Assembly (NCBI GenBank): GCA_035707105.1
Contig: DASSUI010000013.1
Coordinates: 1 to 64,000 of the forward strand
Direction: 5' to 3'
From: JACDAN01 sp035707105
Lineage (GTDB): Bacteria; Actinomycetota; Thermoleophilia; Gaiellales; Gaiellaceae
DNA: 64,000 nt
Below the pieces are notes generated by a model. The model saw only the letters and a list, made by a program, of their open reading frames with translations, searched no databases and had not been told where the DNA came from. Made by a program: the position numbers and the translations under genes. Below are positions 59,938-64,000 of this stretch, piece after piece. Position 1 is the stretch's first letter. Each line of letters starts with the position of its first letter.

Positions 59938-60364
59938 GATCCGCGTCAACGGCGGGGCGTACGAGGTCGACGCGCCGGTCGGCACGTCGCTCGCGCACTG
60001 GCTGCGCGAGGACCTCGGGCTCACCGGGACGAAGATCGCCTGCAACGAGGGCCACTGCGGCGCGTGCACCGTCCAGGTCGACGGCGTCCCGGTCCTCTCG
60101 TGCATCAGCCTCGTCCATGCCGTCGACGGCGAGGTCACCACGATCGAGGGCCTCCGCGACCACCCTATGGTCGAGGCGTTCGTCAAGGCAGACGCGCTCC
60201 AGTGCGGGTTCTGCACCCCCGGCCAGATCGTCTCCGCCACGGCGCTCGTGGCCGCCAACCCCACCCCGAGCTCCGAGGAGATCCGCCACGCCATGGCCGG
60301 GAACCTCTGCCGCTGCGGGACGTATCCGAAGATCGAGGAGGCGATCTCCACGTGGCAAGGCTGA
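59930..60364 (+). CDS. Molybdenum hydroxylase, [2Fe-2S] subunit
   Basis: A 144-residue small subunit of a xanthine dehydrogenase-type hydroxylase. The plant-ferredoxin cluster is bound by C38, C43, C46 and C58 (CNEGHCGAC then SC) and the second cluster by C92, C95, C127 and C129 (CGFC, CRC). It passes electrons from the molybdenum subunit to the FAD subunit. GTG 59930 overlaps the amidohydrolase stop. Member of an L-M-S type operon. Confidence 0.95.
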   Translation: MSEIRVNGGAYEVDAPVGTSLAHWLREDLGLTGTKIACNEGHCGACTVQVDGVPVLSCISLVHAVDGEVTTIEGLRDHPMVEAFVKADALQCGFCTPGQIVSATALVAANPTPSSEEIRHAMAGNLCRCGTYPKIEEAISTWQG

Positions 60365-62613
60365 TCCGGACCGAGAAGGAGGTCGAGGGCCGCTACACGG
60401 AGCAGTGGGTGGTCGTCGAGGAGGACGCGCTCGAGCAGTGGCCCGCCGGCCCCCGCGAGACCGTCGGGCGTCCGGCGGCGCGCCGGGACGGATTCCTCCG
60501 TGCTCGCGGCGAGGCGCGCTACACGGAGGACGTCCAGCTGCCCGGGATGCTGCACGCCGCGGTGCTCAGGAGCCCGTTCGCGCGCGCCCGGGTCCGGGAG
60601 CTCGACGTCCGGATGGCCGAGCGGGCACCCGGGGTACGAGCCGTGGTCGGGCCCGACGTGGACCCGCTGACGGACGAGCCGGCCTACCAGGGCGCCCCGG
60701 TCGCGGCCGTCGCGGCCGACACGTACGCGCAGGCGCGGGCGGCGTTGGCCCTGGTGGAGGTCGAGTGGGAGGAGCTCGAGCCGCTGCTCGATCCGGACGA
60801 GGCCGTCCGCCGCAACCAGCTCGTGTCCGACCCGGGCCGCTACGAGCGCGGCGACGTCGAGCACGGCTTCGCGGAGGCAGACCTCGTCCTCGAGGCCGAG
60901 TACCGGACGCAGACCGTCGTCCACAACTCGATGGAGACCCACCAGTCCGTCTGCGAGTGGACGGGCGACGACCACCTCACCGTCCACATCTCGACGCAGT
61001 TCGTGTGGGGCGTCCGCGAGGACGTGGCCGAGCACTTCGGTCTCCCGGAGGACAACGTCCGCGTCGTCTGCGAGTTCATGGGCGGCGGCTTCGGCTCGAA
61101 GAACGGCCCCGACGCCCAGACCTACATCGCCGCCGAGCTGGCCCGAAGGGCCGGGCGGCCGGTGAAGTGCCGCCTCACCCGCCGGGAGGAGAACCTCGAT
61201 GCGGGCAACCGCAACGCGACGATCCAACGGCTCCGCGTCGGCGCCCGCTCCGACGGGACGCTGACGGCGCTCGAGGGCGAGTTCGTGAACGCGAACGGCT
61301 GGGGCGGCTGGCTTGCGTCCACCGGGGGGCCGATGCGGCTGCTCTACGCCTGCGACAACGTGAGGACGGTCGAGTACGGGGCGAAGCTGAACACGACGCC
61401 GATGAAGGCGTTCCGCGCCCCCGGCTTCGTCGAAGGCACGTTCGGGCTCGAGTGCCTGATGGACGAGCTGGCGGCGAAGCTGGACCTGGACCCCCTCGAG
61501 CTCCGCAGGCGCAACTACGCCGACCACGATGCGATGGACGAGCGGCCGTTCTCGTCCAAGAACCTGCTTGAGTGCTACCGACGCGCCGGGCCGCACTGGG
61601 AGCGGCGCGCAGAGGTACGAGCGGGCTCTGACGGGCCGTGGAAGCGCGGCGTCGGCCTCGCGAGCCAGGTCTGGTACGGGGGCGGCGGGCCGCCGTCGTA
61701 CGCGTGGGTGCGCGTCGGCGCCGACGGGCGGGCCACGGTCGTCACGGCGATGCAGGACATCGGGACCGGCAGCGCGACCGCGATGGCGCAGATCGCCGCC
61801 GAGGAGCTCGGAATCCCGATCGACCGGGTCGAGGTCTCCCTCGGGGACACGGCCCGCGGGCCGTACGCGTCGATCTCGGCCGGCTCGTCGACGATCCCGT
61901 CCATGGGCCCGGCCGTTCGCTCGGCCGCGGCCGACGCGGCGCGCCAGATCCTCGAGATCGCCGCCCAACGCTACGACCGCGAGCAGCGGCTGCTGTCCTT
62001 GAAGGACGGGCGGATCCTGTCCTCGGACGGCGGGTCGTGGCCGCTCGAGGAGGTCACGGGACTGCTGGAGTCGGGTCAGATCCTCGGCAAGGGCTCGCGG
62101 GGGCCGAACCCGACGGGCATGCGCGTCCTCACCTTCGGCGTCCAGGTCGCCGAGGTCGCCGTGGACGTCGAGACCGGCGAGGTTCGGGTGGAGAAGATCG
62201 TCGCGATCCACGACGTCGGCCGCGTCATCAACCCCCTCGGCGCCTCTAGCCAGGTCGAGGGCGGGATCATCCAGGGCCTCGGGCACACGCTCTCGGAGCA
62301 GCGGCTCCTCGACCCGCACTCCGGTCGGAACCTGACCGTGACGCTCGATGCCTACAAGCTTCCGACGATCGCCGACGTCCCAGTGATCGTGACGGATCTC
62401 GTGGACGAGCCGGACGAGCACCTCACGAACCTCGGCTCGAAGGGGCTCGGCGAGCCGCCGATCGTCCCGACCGCGGCCGCGATCGCCAACGCGATCCGCG
62501 ATGCGACCGGTGCGGACGTCCGCTCGCTGCCGATCAGCCGGGAGGAGATGTTGCGGGCCCTGCGCGAGGCCGGGGAGCGGACACCGGAGCGGGTTGGAGC
62601 TCCTTCGGCCTGA
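60352..62613 (+). CDS. Molybdenum hydroxylase, large molybdopterin-binding subunit
   Basis: A 753-residue large subunit of the xanthine dehydrogenase family (CoxL/XdhA-like). It has GGGFGSKNG at the cofactor site, MKAFRAPGFVEG around residue 355 instead of the CO-dehydrogenase form I signature AYxCSFR, and the catalytic glutamate E701 (GLGEPPIVPTAAAIANAI). The cofactor is molybdopterin cytosine dinucleotide by family rule. It hydroxylates a purine, aldehyde or other heteroaromatic, not CO. GTG 60352 overlaps CoxS by 13 bases. Confidence 0.93.
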   Translation: MARLIRTEKEVEGRYTEQWVVVEEDALEQWPAGPRETVGRPAARRDGFLRARGEARYTEDVQLPGMLHAAVLRSPFARARVRELDVRMAERAPGVRAVVGPDVDPLTDEPAYQGAPVAAVAADTYAQARAALALVEVEWEELEPLLDPDEAVRRNQLVSDPGRYERGDVEHGFAEADLVLEAEYRTQTVVHNSMETHQSVCEWTGDDHLTVHISTQFVWGVREDVAEHFGLPEDNVRVVCEFMGGGFGSKNGPDAQTYIAAELARRAGRPVKCRLTRREENLDAGNRNATIQRLRVGARSDGTLTALEGEFVNANGWGGWLASTGGPMRLLYACDNVRTVEYGAKLNTTPMKAFRAPGFVEGTFGLECLMDELAAKLDLDPLELRRRNYADHDAMDERPFSSKNLLECYRRAGPHWERRAEVRAGSDGPWKRGVGLASQVWYGGGGPPSYAWVRVGADGRATVVTAMQDIGTGSATAMAQIAAEELGIPIDRVEVSLGDTARGPYASISAGSSTIPSMGPAVRSAAADAARQILEIAAQRYDREQRLLSLKDGRILSSDGGSWPLEEVTGLLESGQILGKGSRGPNPTGMRVLTFGVQVAEVAVDVETGEVRVEKIVAIHDVGRVINPLGASSQVEGGIIQGLGHTLSEQRLLDPHSGRNLTVTLDAYKLPTIADVPVIVTDLVDEPDEHLTNLGSKGLGEPPIVPTAAAIANAIRDATGADVRSLPISREEMLRALREAGERTPERVGAPSA

Positions 62614-63433
62614 TTCGCTCGAGGCGGCGCAGCAGGCGCTCGGCAACGGCTCGCTTCCGCTCGCCGGCGGAACGGAGCTCGTACCGCTCGTCCGCGACCG
62701 CATCGTCCACGCGACGACCCTCGTCGACGTCCGCGGCGTCGTCCCGAAGGGCGTCGACGGGACGACGGTCGGCGCCGGGACGACCCTCGGCGAGCTCGAG
62801 GTCCACCCTCAGATCCCCCACGCTCTCCGGGAGGCCTGCCGCCTCGCCGCGTCGCCGCAGCTCCGGGCGATGGGCTCGATCGGCGGGAACCTCCTCCAGG
62901 CGACGCGCTGCTGGTACTGGCGCCTGAAATCCCCCTGCTGGCTCCACGGAGGCGACCGGTGCTTCGCCCGCGAGGGCGTCCACCGCGAGCACGCGGTCTT
63001 CGCGAACGAGCCGTGCGCCTCGGCGCACCCGTCCGACCCGGCCGCGGCGCTGCTCGCGCTCGGCGCGACCGTCCGGACCGACCGGCGCGAGCTCCCGCTG
63101 GCCGACCTCTACCGGCTCCCGACCGAGGCCGACCGCGCGACGACGACGCTCGAGCGCGGCGAGCTGATCCTCGAGCTCGAGGTGCCGGCGCCCGAGGCGA
63201 GCACGTACCTGAAGGCGATGGACCGGCAGCGCTTCTCGTTCGCCCTCGTCGGCGTCGCCGCCGCGCGCTTCGCGGACGGGGTGCGCATCGCGCTCGCCGG
63301 CATGGCGCCGATCCCATGGCTCCTCGACGGCGAGGCCGGGCTCGACAGCGCGACGCCTCTCCCGCAGAACGCGTACAAGCTGGACATCGCCCGCGCGCTC
63401 GTACGACGTTCGCTGGCGGAGATCGACCGGTGA
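62594..63433 (+). CDS. Molybdenum hydroxylase, FAD-binding subunit
   Basis: A 279-residue middle subunit. The FAD motifs are PLAGGTELVPLVRDR near residue 20-35 and MGSIGGNLLQATRCWYWRL (the TxGGN region); the following cysteine-rich CWLHGG...CFAREG segment is characteristic of the 4-hydroxybenzoyl-CoA reductase/Cox-type FAD subunits. TTG at 62594, with GGAG five bases upstream, overlaps the large-subunit gene by 20 bases. Completes a full S-L-M hydroxylase. Confidence 0.93.
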   Translation: MELLRPDSLEAAQQALGNGSLPLAGGTELVPLVRDRIVHATTLVDVRGVVPKGVDGTTVGAGTTLGELEVHPQIPHALREACRLAASPQLRAMGSIGGNLLQATRCWYWRLKSPCWLHGGDRCFAREGVHREHAVFANEPCASAHPSDPAAALLALGATVRTDRRELPLADLYRLPTEADRATTTLERGELILELEVPAPEASTYLKAMDRQRFSFALVGVAAARFADGVRIALAGMAPIPWLLDGEAGLDSATPLPQNAYKLDIARALVRRSLAEIDR

Positions 63434-64000
63434 GATTCGCCGGCGTCATCCTGCTCCTGGTGCTCGCCGCGGGGTGCGGCGGCAGCGACTCCTCGCCCGG
63501 GCCCCAGGCCGCCTCCTGTGACGTCGAGATCCAGGATCCGACGCACCCGCCGGACGTGCAGCCCCTCGACCGGGACGCGAGGCCTCGAATCCGGTTCGTG
63601 ACCACGCACGGGAACTTCACGGTCGAGATCGACGGGAGCCGGGCGCCGTGCAACGGGGACTCGATGGTCGATCTTGCGAAGCGCGGGTTCTTCGACAACA
63701 CGCGGTTTCATCGGATCGTGCCGGGCTTCATCATCCAGGGCGGTGATCCGACGGCCACCGGCAACGGCGGCGCGGGCTACACGACGCTCGACGCGCCTCC
63801 GCCGGACACGCAGTACACGAAGGGGGTCGTCGCGATGGCGAAGTCGAGCTTCGAGCCGCCCGGCACAGGCGGGAGCCAGTTCTTCATCGTGACCGCCGAC
63901 AACGCCAACCTGCCGCCCGACTACGCGGTGATCGGGAAGATCGTCGAGGGGATGGGCGTCGTCGACAAGATCGGGAAGCTGGGGAACCGGCAGACCGAGG
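63430..64000 (+). CDS. Cyclophilin-type peptidyl-prolyl isomerase lipoprotein, cut by the window end
   Basis: The visible 190 codons encode a lipoprotein: signal sequence FAGVILLLVLAAGC with the acylated cysteine at 16, a short linker, then a cyclophilin domain (FHRIVPGFIIQGGDP and GTGGSQFFIVT are its catalytic signatures). It would help fold proteins outside the membrane. GTG 63430 overlaps the FAD-subunit stop (GTGA); whether it serves the hydroxylase is unknown. The C-terminus lies beyond the window. Confidence 0.88.
   Translation, partial: MRFAGVILLLVLAAGCGGSDSSPGPQAASCDVEIQDPTHPPDVQPLDRDARPRIRFVTTHGNFTVEIDGSRAPCNGDSMVDLAKRGFFDNTRFHRIVPGFIIQGGDPTATGNGGAGYTTLDAPPPDTQYTKGVVAMAKSSFEPPGTGGSQFFIVTADNANLPPDYAVIGKIVEGMGVVDKIGKLGNRQTE

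Noticed and set aside
58771..62703. Very long antisense frames opposite the hydroxylase genes and elsewhere
   Set aside because: They are open because of high GC third positions; composition is arginine/aspartate/valine-rich and no family is recognised.

Overview
The window is very GC-rich and gene-dense, on both strands, with many GTG starts, short or absent 5' leaders and frequent 4-base gene overlaps. The gene set (a DivIVA-domain protein, fused-type KorA/KorB, a PAC2 protein, CtaA heme A synthase, glutamine-dependent NadE, SelD with an archaeal-type NadM, DHA2 and MMPL transporters, a xanthine dehydrogenase-like CoxSLM set) fits a free-living aerobic actinobacterium. The style suggests class Thermoleophilia (Gaiellales or Solirubrobacterales, soil), but this is inference; no rRNA or other marker is present. 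I saw no tRNA, phage, insertion sequence or CRISPR array.

Layout. 1-7000: the start of a DivIVA gene, a secreted subtilase with five double-cysteine repeats, and a korA-lipoprotein-korB operon. 7000-13800: a TolB-like propeller, two tandem cupin-TPR paralogues divergent from a MarR gene and a glyoxalase-fold protein, an atypical SDR and an AlkA-type glycosylase. 13800-19730: proC-pgl, an ArsR-like regulator and a thiolase-FadB beta-oxidation pair. 19950-28000: an SF2 helicase, then a leftward operon selD-nadM-aPGM-peptidase-ctaA-PAC2. 28000-31900: an ABC1/UbiB kinase, an XRE-TPR regulator followed at once by a 31-residue signal-peptide-like gene, and a divergent promoter-to-terminator unit that looks like a non-coding RNA. 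31800-40100: a methyltransferase-like membrane protein among palindromic hairpins, tetR-DHA2 divergent from MMPL-acyl-CoA synthetase-SDR, and a thioesterase-like gene divergent from nadE. 40100-52700: small cupin, TDG-type glycosylase, OsmC, class V aminotransferase, MscS, epimerase, a TPM-like glycine-rich membrane protein, a decayed DUF3052 gene, LysR, a YVTN propeller and a SIS protein. 52300-64000: thioesterase-M16 peptidase, acsA-TPR-cysteine synthase-like, an M24 peptidase, then amidohydrolase-CoxS-CoxL-CoxM-cyclophilin.

Most interesting are (1) the regulator plus micro-peptide cassette at 29847-31304, which has the architecture of a peptide quorum-sensing (RRNPP-like) system; (2) the unidentified structured RNA at about 31481-31661, whose promoter carries one of several ACTTGAC repeats in the shared intergenic region; (3) two core genes, selD and fadB, that appear to begin at CTG; and (4) a palindromic repeat family, one 29-base copy of which lies inside fadB in frame.
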